This document shows, piece by piece, positions 7,518 through 15,700 of a stretch of 43,325 nt of DNA (its first letter is position 1; every line of letters starts with the position of its first letter). The notes below the pieces were generated by a model. That model made no database searches, was not told the origin of the DNA, and saw only the letters and a program-made list of their open reading frames with translations. The stretch is taken from positions 1 to 43,325 of the forward strand of contig CAZVVA010000001.1 of assembly GCA_964630455.1 (NCBI GenBank), given 5' to 3'. The translations under genes were made by a program, and so were the position numbers. The DNA is from JAUWMI01 sp964630455. Lineage in GTDB: Bacteria; Sumerlaeota; Sumerlaeia; MWCT01; JAUWMI01.

Positions 7518-8723
7518 ATGCAAGATGAGACGCGGCTGGATATCGTTGTGGCAGGGCACATTTGCTTTGACGTAATACCTACGTTTCCGACCCTAGAGGG
7601 CCAGGACTCTAGCCGGGTGTTTATTCCTGGTAAGCTCATTGAAGTTGGGCGCGTCGCGGTATCTACTGGCGGCCCTGTGTCAAACACCGGGCTGGCGCTA
7701 AAGCAGCTGGGGATGAGGGTAGCCCTAATGGGGAGAGTAGGAGAGTATTTTTTTGGTGAGGCGATTCTAGCGCGACTCAAGGCGCAGGGAATCGAGCAGG
7801 GGATGCGGCGGGTGAGTGGTGAGCAGAGCTCCTATACAATAGTGATCTCGCCTCCGGGGATGGATCGGATGTTTCTCCATTGTCCGGGGACAAACAACAC
7901 ATTTGGTGTAGCGGATGTGGATTTCGGGCTGGTGAAGCGGGCGAGGCTATTTCACCTCGGGTACCCGCCATTGATGGAGATGCTGTATCGCAATGACGGC
8001 AGGGAGCTGGCAGAGATTTTTCGCCGGGCCAAGGGGCTGGGCGTAACGACCTCGCTCGACATGGCTTTGCCGGATGTAAATGCACCGGCAGGACAAGTGG
8101 ACTGGAAGCCGATTCTTGCGGCTACCCTGCCCTATGTTGATTTCTTTATGCCTAGTGCGGAAGAGACGTTGTTCATGCTTGCGCGCGACGAGTTTTTGCG
8201 CAAGAAGGCCGAGGCAGGCGCGCGTGACATGCTGGATTTTTTCACCGCACAAGAAATCTCCGATCTGGCTTCGCTGCTCCTCGAGTATGGAGCAAAGATC
8301 ATCTGCATTAAATGCGGCTATAAAGGGTTGTATTTACGCACGGCATCGAAAGCCGTTCTTGAGCGTATTGGGGCGACAAAGCCCAGGTCGCTTGAGAATT
8401 GGGTCGACCGCGAGCTCTGGGAGCCGAGTTTTGCGGTTGAACAGATCGCGAGTGCTACAGGTTCGGGCGACTCGGCGATTGCAGGGTTTCTGGCGGCATA
8501 CGTTCGCGGTGAGGAAGTGGAGATGTGTTTGCGCTACGGATGCGCGGTCGGGGGTGAGAACGTGATGGAGCTCGATGCGGTGAGCGGAGTGAAGAGCTGG
8601 GAAGAGACAACCGCACTGATTCGCTCAGGCTGGAAGAAGCGTGCTTTAGAGTTGCCTGAACCGGAATGGCGCTTTGACGACCAGCGGCAGCTCTGGTACG
8701 GACCACACGATGCAAAGAGGTGA
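7518..8723 (+). CDS. PfkB-family carbohydrate kinase
   Basis: This is a ribokinase/PfkB-fold sugar or nucleoside kinase; the substrate cannot be told. The N-terminal GHICFDVIP strand and STGGPVSNTGLALKQLG glycine loop are typical. The C-terminal ATGSGDSAIAGF holds the anion hole and the catalytic base Asp318. The ATG at 7518 is chosen because GGAGGAG lies 4 bases upstream; a GTG at 7476 would add 14 poorly conserved residues. At 401 residues it is longer than the usual 300-330, with an insertion before the ATP-binding motif (around RTASKAVLERIGATKP) and a C-terminal tail. It follows the radical SAM gene by about 225 bases, so operon membership is uncertain. Confidence 0.88.
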   Translation: MQDETRLDIVVAGHICFDVIPTFPTLEGQDSSRVFIPGKLIEVGRVAVSTGGPVSNTGLALKQLGMRVALMGRVGEYFFGEAILARLKAQGIEQGMRRVSGEQSSYTIVISPPGMDRMFLHCPGTNNTFGVADVDFGLVKRARLFHLGYPPLMEMLYRNDGRELAEIFRRAKGLGVTTSLDMALPDVNAPAGQVDWKPILAATLPYVDFFMPSAEETLFMLARDEFLRKKAEAGARDMLDFFTAQEISDLASLLLEYGAKIICIKCGYKGLYLRTASKAVLERIGATKPRSLENWVDRELWEPSFAVEQIASATGSGDSAIAGFLAAYVRGEEVEMCLRYGCAVGGENVMELDAVSGVKSWEETTALIRSGWKKRALELPEPEWRFDDQRQLWYGPHDAKR

Positions 8724-8820
8724 TTGGGACGCCACAGGTTTTAGGCCAGGAGGAGGCCAGGGAATTATCTGGTTATTGCAGGCCAGGTGAGTATGAGAAT
8801 CAGCATATCCATGGCGGGGG

Positions 8821-9411
8821 CTATTCCATGGTGAATTCACTTTCGAGAATGAGGTCACCGATTTTGCGCCAGAGTTCTCCTACGTCGTTTGTCATAATGA
8901 CGAGGTTGTGGCAGTTACCCTTGAGATCAATCACGTGGTCTTTGAGAACAGCGGCTTTGCAAAAGCCAAGTTTTTCAAAAGCTTTCAGTGCGCCGATCTG
9001 ACTTTCCATCATGAGTGCTTGTAGTTTTTGAAGGCCTTTAAGGACGGCGTGGTGGAAGATTTCGCGAGCCAGAATTGTGCCGAGGCCTTTGCGCTGGAAG
9101 TCAGTGGCCACAACGAGGCGGATTTCACCGAGGTGTCGCGACCAGCCGCGTCTTTGCAGGTGAAGCGTGGCGTCGCCGACAATTTTTCCTTCTACTTCCG
9201 CAAGCACCGGCAGCACGCGATCATAGTTGAGTTCTCTGATCCAGCGTTCGATGACTGCCTGATTTGTGACGTCTTCTTTGAGAAAGAGCCGGTCTTCTTG
9301 CGGAAGCCCGCGGAAAAACTCGAGGAGCTTTGGCAGGTCATCCGGTGTCATCAGGCGCAGGCGTACCACAGTCCCATCTTTTAGTTTCAAGGTCTTTGGA
9401 TATTCTTCCAT
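8821..9411 (-). CDS. GNAT family N-acetyltransferase
   Basis: This is a 196-residue GCN5-type acetyltransferase that would transfer acetyl from acetyl-CoA to an unidentified amine. The acetyl-CoA pyrophosphate loop is visible as DFQRKGLGT, following the EIRLVVA strand, with the FEKLGF motif near the C-terminus. I start at the ATG at 9411, which has AAAGGAG 6 bases upstream. The open frame extends to 9507, but the extra residues look like untranslated leader. It is convergent with the PfkB gene (97 bases apart) and divergent from the sigma factor gene, and looks monocistronic. Confidence 0.88.
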   Translation of the reverse strand: MEEYPKTLKLKDGTVVRLRLMTPDDLPKLLEFFRGLPQEDRLFLKEDVTNQAVIERWIRELNYDRVLPVLAEVEGKIVGDATLHLQRRGWSRHLGEIRLVVATDFQRKGLGTILAREIFHHAVLKGLQKLQALMMESQIGALKAFEKLGFCKAAVLKDHVIDLKGNCHNLVIMTNDVGELWRKIGDLILESEFTME

Positions 9412-9857
9412 GGCCCGCTCCTTTACATTGGGCAAAAGGAAAGGTAAATGGCATCCTCTCCTATTTTTAGTGGAATTTTGAGAGGGGCGTGGACTTTTGT
9501 CAACCATTTTTAAAAGTATAATTGACCCTGGGCCAGCATGCGTATGAGAAATGGATAAGGGTAGTGGGAGGTGGGTTATATTTATTCCAACCCCCTTACT
9601 TTTTGCGGCCCGGCTTTCCTTGCATGATTCACATTTATAAGAGCAGACAGTGGTGCACTAAGAGAATTGAAATAGATTGACCACACTTGTCCTGAAGGCA
9701 TATAAGACAAAGGCGAGTAGAGGTGTATTACTATAGGCCCTACGAGAAATGCGAGTAGGTGACCGCCGAATTTGTTGCAATGGGATGTTAGGAGGAGTAG
9801 GATTCTTAATCAGCACCTGGTTAGATTGTCATCTTTCGTGGTGCAGGGTGCGTCAAA
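9412..9857. other. Divergent intergenic region without recognised gene
   Basis: This 446-base stretch lies between the GNAT and ECF sigma genes. I see no convincing promoter, RNA or reading frame. A GGGTT/AACCC pairing near 9573-9592 is too short to call. Confidence 0.5.
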
Positions 9858-10532
9858 ATGTTGAAAAGGGAAAAAGAGGCGGGTGATAACACCTCTCTGT
9901 TCGCCGCGGCGAATAAGGGGGTGGAGAGCCATGCTGCGGGTGCGCCTGCCACCCATAAGGTAGTGGAAGATGAGTTGTATATAACAACTCGTGAGATACT
10001 CAGGGGTGATAAGGAGCGATTTGAGGAAATTGTCGAGCGGTTTCGAATGTACGTGTATCAGATAGCCTGGAAAATGACTACTAATTACGACGACGCGATG
10101 GACATTACCCAGGAGGTGTTTTTTCGTGTTTATCGAGCACTTTCTTCGTGGAAAGGGCGATCGAAGTTTTCTACGTGGCTCCACCGGATTGCATTGAATA
10201 CTACAATTGACTACCTGCGGCGCAATAGGCGACACAGCAAGGAATTTGTGCGACTAGCAGAGGAAGAAGACGGCGAGGATCTTGGTCGAAAACTTCAGGA
10301 AGGGGTCACGCACGAGACCCCGTCTCGCGCGCTGGAGCTCAAAGAGCTGCGCTGTGCAATCTACTCGGCAGTAGTAAAGCTGCCGAGCAAACAACGAAAA
10401 TGCTTCGTGCTACGTCATTACTATGTATTACCGATCAAGGAGATCGCGGAGATCCTCGGCTGCAGCGAAGGCACCGTAAAGCGTCATCTCTATCGTGCTC
10501 TCCAGCGTCTGAGGACATTACTCAAAAGCTAA
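9858..10532 (+). CDS. ECF RNA polymerase sigma factor
   Basis: This is an extracytoplasmic-function sigma-70 factor of 224 residues. Region 2 spans about residues 50-122 (DDAMDITQEVFFRVYRALSS, then GRSKFSTWLHRIALNTTID). Region 4 spans about 165-220, with PSKQRKCFVLRHYY and the helix-turn-helix IAEILGCSEGTVKRHL. A roughly 45-residue N-terminal extension is not typical. The ATG at 9858 has only a weak GGGTG upstream. The next gene, on the same strand 65 bases downstream, encodes a small single-pass membrane protein that could be its anti-sigma factor although it lacks a zinc motif. Confidence 0.93.
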   Translation: MLKREKEAGDNTSLFAAANKGVESHAAGAPATHKVVEDELYITTREILRGDKERFEEIVERFRMYVYQIAWKMTTNYDDAMDITQEVFFRVYRALSSWKGRSKFSTWLHRIALNTTIDYLRRNRRHSKEFVRLAEEEDGEDLGRKLQEGVTHETPSRALELKELRCAIYSAVVKLPSKQRKCFVLRHYYVLPIKEIAEILGCSEGTVKRHLYRALQRLRTLLKS

Positions 10533-10540
10533 GCTAAGCA

Positions 10541-10560
10541 GGGGCGTATTGCGATACGCC
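10541..10560 (+). repeat. GGGGC-end palindrome after the ECF sigma gene
   Basis: GGCGTAT (10543-10549) pairs with ATACGCC (10554-10560) around TGCG. It has the same core (CGTATTGCRATACG) as the copies at 12726 and 18449. It begins 9 bases after the sigma factor stop, and a TTTTT follows at 10571, so it may also reduce read-through. Confidence 0.6.
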
Positions 10561-10597
10561 TTGCAGGGCGTTTTTGCCGAAAAGGGGTATTGAGAAG

Positions 10598-11080
10598 ATG
10601 AAACAGAAGAAGGCACTCGGGAAACAGGCGGCTGCAAAGACGGAAGAGGAACTCTATTTGAGAGGCTCGCTGACTCACAATGAGGAGTTGGGCGAGCTGC
10701 AGCATTTGTTTCATACGGTTGAGAAAAACGAGCTCCAGGAGCCGAAACTCGCTCAATGGGAGAAGTTTCAGAATGGGTTGATGAGCCAGATTCGCACGCT
10801 TGAGAAGGAGATTGGTGGCCACCGCGTCTGGTTGCAGACGTGGAAAGATAAGATTACAGCCACCGACTCTATCTGTCTCAAGCTGCTGATCTACCTTTTG
10901 CTTACCATTCTGGCTGCTGGCTTGGTTCTCCTCGGGTATTTTGCATATGTGATGCTCAGCCCTCAGGCGCCTGCACAGGTTGGGGTGCAGCAACCTATTG
11001 AGATTATTGCGCAGGCATACGGGATGATCTCTGGCGTTGCAATTCGCCTGCTGGCCATTGTAGTAGAGGCGTTTAATTAA
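10598..11080 (+). CDS. Small membrane protein, possible anti-sigma factor
   Basis: I do not recognise a named family. The 160-residue product has a charged cytoplasmic N-terminus containing LTHNEELGELQHLFHTVEKN and EPKLAQWEKFQNGLMSQIRT, a pattern similar in spacing to anti-sigma N-terminal domains (an L..FH-type helix, then W..F...L). One strong membrane helix follows (about LLIYLLLTILAAGLVLLGYF), then an amphipathic C-terminal segment. There is no HXXXCXXC zinc motif. The ATG at 10598 is preferred over TTG at 10574. The gene directly follows the ECF sigma factor, which supports an anti-sigma role by context only. Its last codons and stop lie inside a palindrome at 11063-11089. Confidence 0.6.
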   Translation: MKQKKALGKQAAAKTEEELYLRGSLTHNEELGELQHLFHTVEKNELQEPKLAQWEKFQNGLMSQIRTLEKEIGGHRVWLQTWKDKITATDSICLKLLIYLLLTILAAGLVLLGYFAYVMLSPQAPAQVGVQQPIEIIAQAYGMISGVAIRLLAIVVEAFN

Positions 11081-11089
11081 ACGCCCTAC
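11063..11089. repeat. Palindrome containing a stop codon
   Basis: GGCGTTTAATTAAACGCC (11068-11085) is a perfect 18-base palindrome with GTAG/CTAC outside it. The stop TAA at 11078-11080 of the upstream gene lies in the right half. It is a GTAGGGGC-family member with a TTTAATTAAA core. Confidence 0.7.
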
Positions 11090-11129
11090 ATCTATATTTA
11101 AGGGCAAGAATCGCAGTGCGTGGATCCTG

Positions 11130-11157
11130 GTAGGGGCAGGTTTTAAACCTATCCCTA
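11130..11157. repeat. GTAGGGGC-end palindrome, degenerate
   Basis: TAGGG (11131-11135) and CCCTA (11153-11157) enclose an AGGTTTTAAACCT core (11138-11150). It lies between the putative anti-sigma gene and the GspE-like gene. One arm carries mismatches. Confidence 0.55.
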
Positions 11158-11195
11158 TATCTTCTCCTGGTGTGTAATGGAGGAGGTCGAGAGGC

Positions 11196-12425
11196 ATGGC
11201 AGAGGTGTTCTCATTCGAGGCGCTGCGCGATGAAGTGCGTCGCCTGGAACAGCAAGGCGAAGACGGGGTGCCTCCGTTGCTGGACGCTTTGATTCAGGGT
11301 GCCCTGCAGGCGCGGGCGAGCGATCTGCATCTGGAGTGCCACAAGGAGGGAATACGGATCAAGTATCGCATTGACGGGGTATTGCGTCCGGTGGTTTCGC
11401 TGTCCAAGATGCTGCAGGGCAATCTTATTGCACGGCTCAAGATCGTGTCGCGTGTGATGAGTTTTAAGAAGCGTGAGCCGCAGGATGGTCGCATTGAGCT
11501 GCAGTTTAATGGGCAGACCCTGACGCTGCGCTCGGCCTTCTTGCCGACGCTGCATGGTGAGAGTGTGGCGCTTCGGCTGCCTGATGAGTCGAAGCGGGCA
11601 TTCGAGATCGAAACACTCGGGCTTTCTGCCGGGCTTGATGCGCAGCTGCTGCGGCTGATTGGTGCGCTGCAGGGGACTTTGCTGCTGACCGGGCCGAGCA
11701 GTAGCGGGAAGACCACGACGATCTATGCGATTTTAAAGCGGTTGGTTCAGACACACGGAGATCGCGTAAATATTCTGACCATAGAAGATCCGATTGAGGC
11801 GGAACTGGAAGGGGTGAGCCAGACGCAGCTGGACCCGGTCGGTGGGCTGACGTATGCGAGTGGGCTGCGGGCTATTTTGCGCCAGGATCCGAATGTAATC
11901 GTAGTTGGTGAGATTCGCGACGACGAGACCGCGCATATTGCAATCCAGGCAGGGCTTACCGGGCATCTGGTGATCAGCACGGTTCATAGTGGGCGTGCAG
12001 CAGGTGTATTCACGCGGCTGCTGAACATGAGAATCGAGCCGTTTCTCATTGCATCGTCAGTGAGCGGGGTGATTGCGCAGCGGCTGGTGCGGCGTATTTG
12101 CGAGGAGTGCACGGCGCCGTATGAAGCACCTGCGCACGAGCTGGAGACTCTGGGATTGGCGGAGGGGAATTCACTTCCATCGTTCAAAGGAAAAGGCTGC
12201 GTGCGGTGTAACGAGACCGGCTATTTTGGCCGGATCGGCATCTTTGAACTGCTGCTTATGACCGATCCTTTAAAGGAAAGCATTTTGCGCAAAGCACCGA
12301 CCCAGGTGATTCAAGATATGGCTGTTCGGGCTGGGATGAAGACCCTCAGCGACAACCTGCGTGAAAAGATCTCCTCAGGGCTAACTACCCTTGAAGAAGC
12401 AAGTTCCCTTGCCCTGACTGAATAA
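11196..12425 (+). CDS. GspE/PilB-type secretion ATPase, short form
   Basis: This is an AAA-like motor ATPase of the type II secretion/type IV pilus family. Walker A is GPSSSGKT (166-173), the Asp box lies around TIEDPIE, Walker B is VVGEIRDDE (236-244), the His box is GHLVISTVHSGRA, and a zinc tetracysteine is formed by Cys302, Cys305, Cys335 and Cys338. The N2 domain starts at about residue 30 (ARASDLHLE). The MshEN-type N-terminal domain of typical 550-residue GspE/PilB is absent. The tetracysteine argues for an extension ATPase rather than PilT. GGAGGAGGT precedes the ATG. No pilin, inner-membrane platform or prepilin peptidase gene is near, so its partner machinery must be elsewhere or absent. 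Confidence 0.92.
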   Translation: MAEVFSFEALRDEVRRLEQQGEDGVPPLLDALIQGALQARASDLHLECHKEGIRIKYRIDGVLRPVVSLSKMLQGNLIARLKIVSRVMSFKKREPQDGRIELQFNGQTLTLRSAFLPTLHGESVALRLPDESKRAFEIETLGLSAGLDAQLLRLIGALQGTLLLTGPSSSGKTTTIYAILKRLVQTHGDRVNILTIEDPIEAELEGVSQTQLDPVGGLTYASGLRAILRQDPNVIVVGEIRDDETAHIAIQAGLTGHLVISTVHSGRAAGVFTRLLNMRIEPFLIASSVSGVIAQRLVRRICEECTAPYEAPAHELETLGLAEGNSLPSFKGKGCVRCNETGYFGRIGIFELLLMTDPLKESILRKAPTQVIQDMAVRAGMKTLSDNLREKISSGLTTLEEASSLALTE

Positions 12426-12616
12426 ATGCACACAGCACGCGGCTTCCTTTTGATAGTCTCCCTAAATATTTCTCTGTGTCTCTGTGTCTCCGTGGTTAGT
12501 TTTAGATGTCTTATTCTTTGAAACGACAGAGACACGGAGACACTGAGGATGCTTTTAAGTGCTTCTTTGTGTCTCCGCAGCTAAATCTTAGAGCACATAA
12601 CAAAAAAAGACATATC

Positions 12617-12635
12617 AAACCACGACGGCACGACG
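12617..12635 (+). repeat. AAACCACGACGGCACGACG module
   Basis: This 19-base sequence recurs exactly, inverted, at 18717-18735, and in diverged form at 18604-18642. Both here and at 18604 it stands upstream of a GTAGGGGCGACC palindrome. Confidence 0.75.
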
Positions 12636-12653
12636 TAGAGTACGTTAGAAATA

Positions 12654-12687
12654 GTAGGGGCGACCCTGGTGGTCGCCCATTATTTTT
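12654..12687 (+). terminator. Palindrome acting as likely terminator of the GspE-like gene
   Basis: GGGCGACC (12658-12665) pairs with GGTCGCCC (12671-12678) around CTGGT, followed by ATTATTTTT. This has the form of an intrinsic terminator for the plus-strand gene. It is also a GTAGGGGC-family repeat. Confidence 0.55.
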
Positions 12688-12721
12688 AAGGAGGATGATG
12701 AAATCACACAGGAATCCACGT

Positions 12722-12749
12722 GTAGGGGCGTATTGCAATACGCCCTTAC
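12722..12749 (-). repeat. GTAGGGGC-end palindrome with CGTATTGCAATACG core
   Basis: There is a perfect 20-base palindrome at 12726-12745, extended to 28 bases with one mismatch. It lies 6 bases past the stop of the minus-strand beta-helix gene and could terminate it. The core is the same as at 18449-18470. Confidence 0.75.
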
Positions 12750-12755
12750 TTTTCC

Positions 12756-15700
12756 TCAATAATATTCCCAATCGGGTACTCGTGTTACCGGAGTTTCTAC
12801 AGAGGGCGCTGGCGATGGTTCTATTTCTTCGTAGATGTGATCAATATTCTCCGTCGTGCTCGGACCAGCGGTGCCAAAGAACTCGATCAAACGCGCTGTG
12901 AATTCCTCAGAATTGCAGAAAATATCAATCAGCTCCTCGAGGGTCGCTCTGCCTGAATTAAGTTCTTCCTCCCAGTAGGAGATTTCACCATCGCTTGGGA
13001 AGCGCCCTAACAACCCGCGATACAGGCAAATTACCCGATCCCTGTTCGTGGGATTCTTGCTCACGTATTCATCTGAGCCAAAGAAAACCTTCGCTATCCA
13101 CTTAACCGCACCTCTTTTGTCGGTCGTTTCTCGCAGGAAGCCATCATAGGCGTCCACGGCTCCGCCATCAACCAGCCTCTCCAAAATCCCCCTATACATC
13201 GTGGCGATAAAATTGCGTACTGCATCGCCCTCGTCATCAGGAAAGATACCTATTATTAGGTACATGAATTCATTTGAATTTACAAAAATAGATATAGCCT
13301 CATCCCGACTCCACGAGCCATTGAGCCAGGCAGCTACTTCCTCCTCGCTCGGATTGCGCAGCAAAAATGCACGGTAGCAATCTCTTATAAATTGCTCCCG
13401 CGAGCAGTTTCGATGGAGATATTCGTCTGATACAAAGAATCGCCGGCCTATATCCCCTGCGATAAAATGAGCCCCCACGTCGAAATCGAGCGTATAGTTG
13501 AAATAGCCCTCCCAGGCGTCTATTGCGCTTATTTTAGGAGCACGATTGAGTATGCGGTTATAGTACTGCCTAATGAGATTGCGAATTGGGTTGAGTGTGG
13601 GTTCTGGGTATTCGTCGGCGCCAATGTCGAAATCCGAGCCGTCTCCGCGAGGTTGGGATGTCCCATTCATAGGTCTGGGGTCTCCCTCAAAGTCCCGCAT
13701 TAAGCTTTGTATATACATGCCCGCATCAATGCAGGGGGAGGTTGGCTTAAGATGAAAATCGCCATTGGCCGGATCAACGAACTGCGGATCGGAGGTGATA
13801 TTCTTATAGCCGTCCCCAGTCCAGTTCTGGATGCAACTATAATGTGGTGCGTGGGAAACATATAGTTGAGGTCCTGAAGAAGCAGTATTTTGCCAGATAA
13901 TGCAATTTCTAATGGGGCCATAGCACCAATTGAGCCCACCGCCACGTACAGCAGAGTTGCCGACAATGACATTATTTTGGATAATGGTTTTGCAATGATA
14001 GAGTCCACCTCCTTCACCAGCCGCATTGCCGGAAATGATATTGTTCTGAATAGTCCCATTGCACTCGCAGAGCCCCCCACCGCGACCTTGGGCTGTATTG
14101 TCTGATATGATATTCGCGGTGATGGTGCCATTGCACCTGTACAATCCGCCGAAACGACCAGCCGAGTTGCCAGAGATGGTATTCTCTTTAATAAACCCAT
14201 CGCAGTAGGCCAGACCCCCATTGTTATTAGAGATGATATTATTTAGAATACTTCCATGGCACTTGAAGAGACCTGCGCCTCGGGAGTTGTCTGAAATGGT
14301 ATTGTTGCGGATAAGGCCATTGCACCAATATAGCCCCGCCCCATAGCCGCCGTACGTACCAGTACTCGCATTTTCTATAATATAGTTGTTCTGGATCGTA
14401 GCGTGGGTGCCCATACCGCGAATGCCGGCACCATATTGTGCGGCCCCATTTGTAATGGTAAAACCAGACAAAATACAGGCAGCAGATTCTGTACCATCGA
14501 AAGTCACCACCGAGCCAGCCCCGTTGCCATCTATAATGGTGTTGCTGACGACAGTAGCGCTTGTTGGTTCTGTAGAGCGCAGAATGATGTTTTTGCCACA
14601 GAACTTAATGTTTTCCCGATAGCGACCCGGTGAGACAATGATTTCGTTGCCATCACTAGCCGCATTAATGGCCGCTTGAATAGTGGGACAATCCTGCGGA
14701 ACAGCAATAATTGGTGGGACCGGTGTCGGAGTTGGTGTGGGTTCTATTGTGGCAATAAATTCGTCAGCGCCAATGTCTATATCTGAGCCATCACCGCGCG
14801 ATTCCCAGGTCACCGCATCGTAGGGCCTTGGGTCTCCCTCAAAATCCGTGGCTAAGCTAGTAGTACTTCCTGCATCAATGCATGAGGAACTTGGCAGCAA
14901 GTGAAAATCACCATTCCCAGGGTCTGCCAATTGGGGATACTCGGTAATATTGCCAGTGCCACCGCCAGTCCAATTCTGAATGCAACTGTACGAAGGCTTA
15001 GAGCAAATGACAACCTGTCTTCCTACATTATACCAGATAATACAATTTCTAATCGGGCCATTGCAGTCATAAAGCCCTCCTCCAGCGCCAGAGCCAATTG
15101 AGTTTCCCCAGATTGTATTATTCTGGATGATGCCATTACAGTAGAACAGTCCACCTCCACAGTAGTCAGCCATATTGGCAAAGATAACGTTATTATATAT
15201 TGAGGCACCGCAGGAATACAGCCCGCCGCCGCTGTAATGAGTGGCCTTATTCCCTTCTATTATGTTATTCCAAATGGCCCTGTCGCAGGAGGAGAGTCCG
15301 CCGCCGGATAGAGCTACGTTATCTTTAATGAGGTTGTTCTGAATGATGCCTTCGCAATTATAGAGCCCTCCGCCCCCCTCAGCCGAATTTCCCGATATAG
15401 TGTTATTCTGGATAATTCCATGGCATTCATGCAGTCCGCCGCCATATTCTACGCCGTAGTTGTTTGAAATGATATTGCTATATATTCCCCCATTGCAGCG
15501 GAAGAGTCCACCCGCCCTATAATTTGTAGAGTTATTGGAAATTGTATTGTTCTGAATAGTTCCGTCACATCCATATAACCCCCCACAATAACCGGTATCA
15601 TAAAAGGTTGTGCTGCCACGATATACATAATGGACCCAATGTGCATTAGCTGTATTATTGCTGATGACATTATTATGGATGGTTCCATCACATTCGTAGA

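Larger units (their letters stand above)
12426..12755. repeat. Repeat island between convergent genes
   Basis: This 330-base island contains CACAGAG-type copies (12469-12497, 12527-12548 inverted, and a partial copy at 12563-12584). It also holds the CACGACGGCACGACG module at 12617-12635 and two GTAGGGGC palindromes (12654-12687, 12722-12749). The first two copies pair over 11 bases (12484-12494/12533-12543). No protein-coding gene is supported. Confidence 0.75.

Noticed and set aside
9412..9507. N-terminal extension of the GNAT acetyltransferase
   Set aside because: The ATG at 9411 has AAAGGAG at the right distance; the extension is basic, unstructured-looking sequence.
10529..11197. 222-codon minus-strand frame opposite the putative anti-sigma gene
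   Set aside because: It lies opposite a better-supported gene that has a membrane helix and operon context. No domain or ribosome-binding site was seen.
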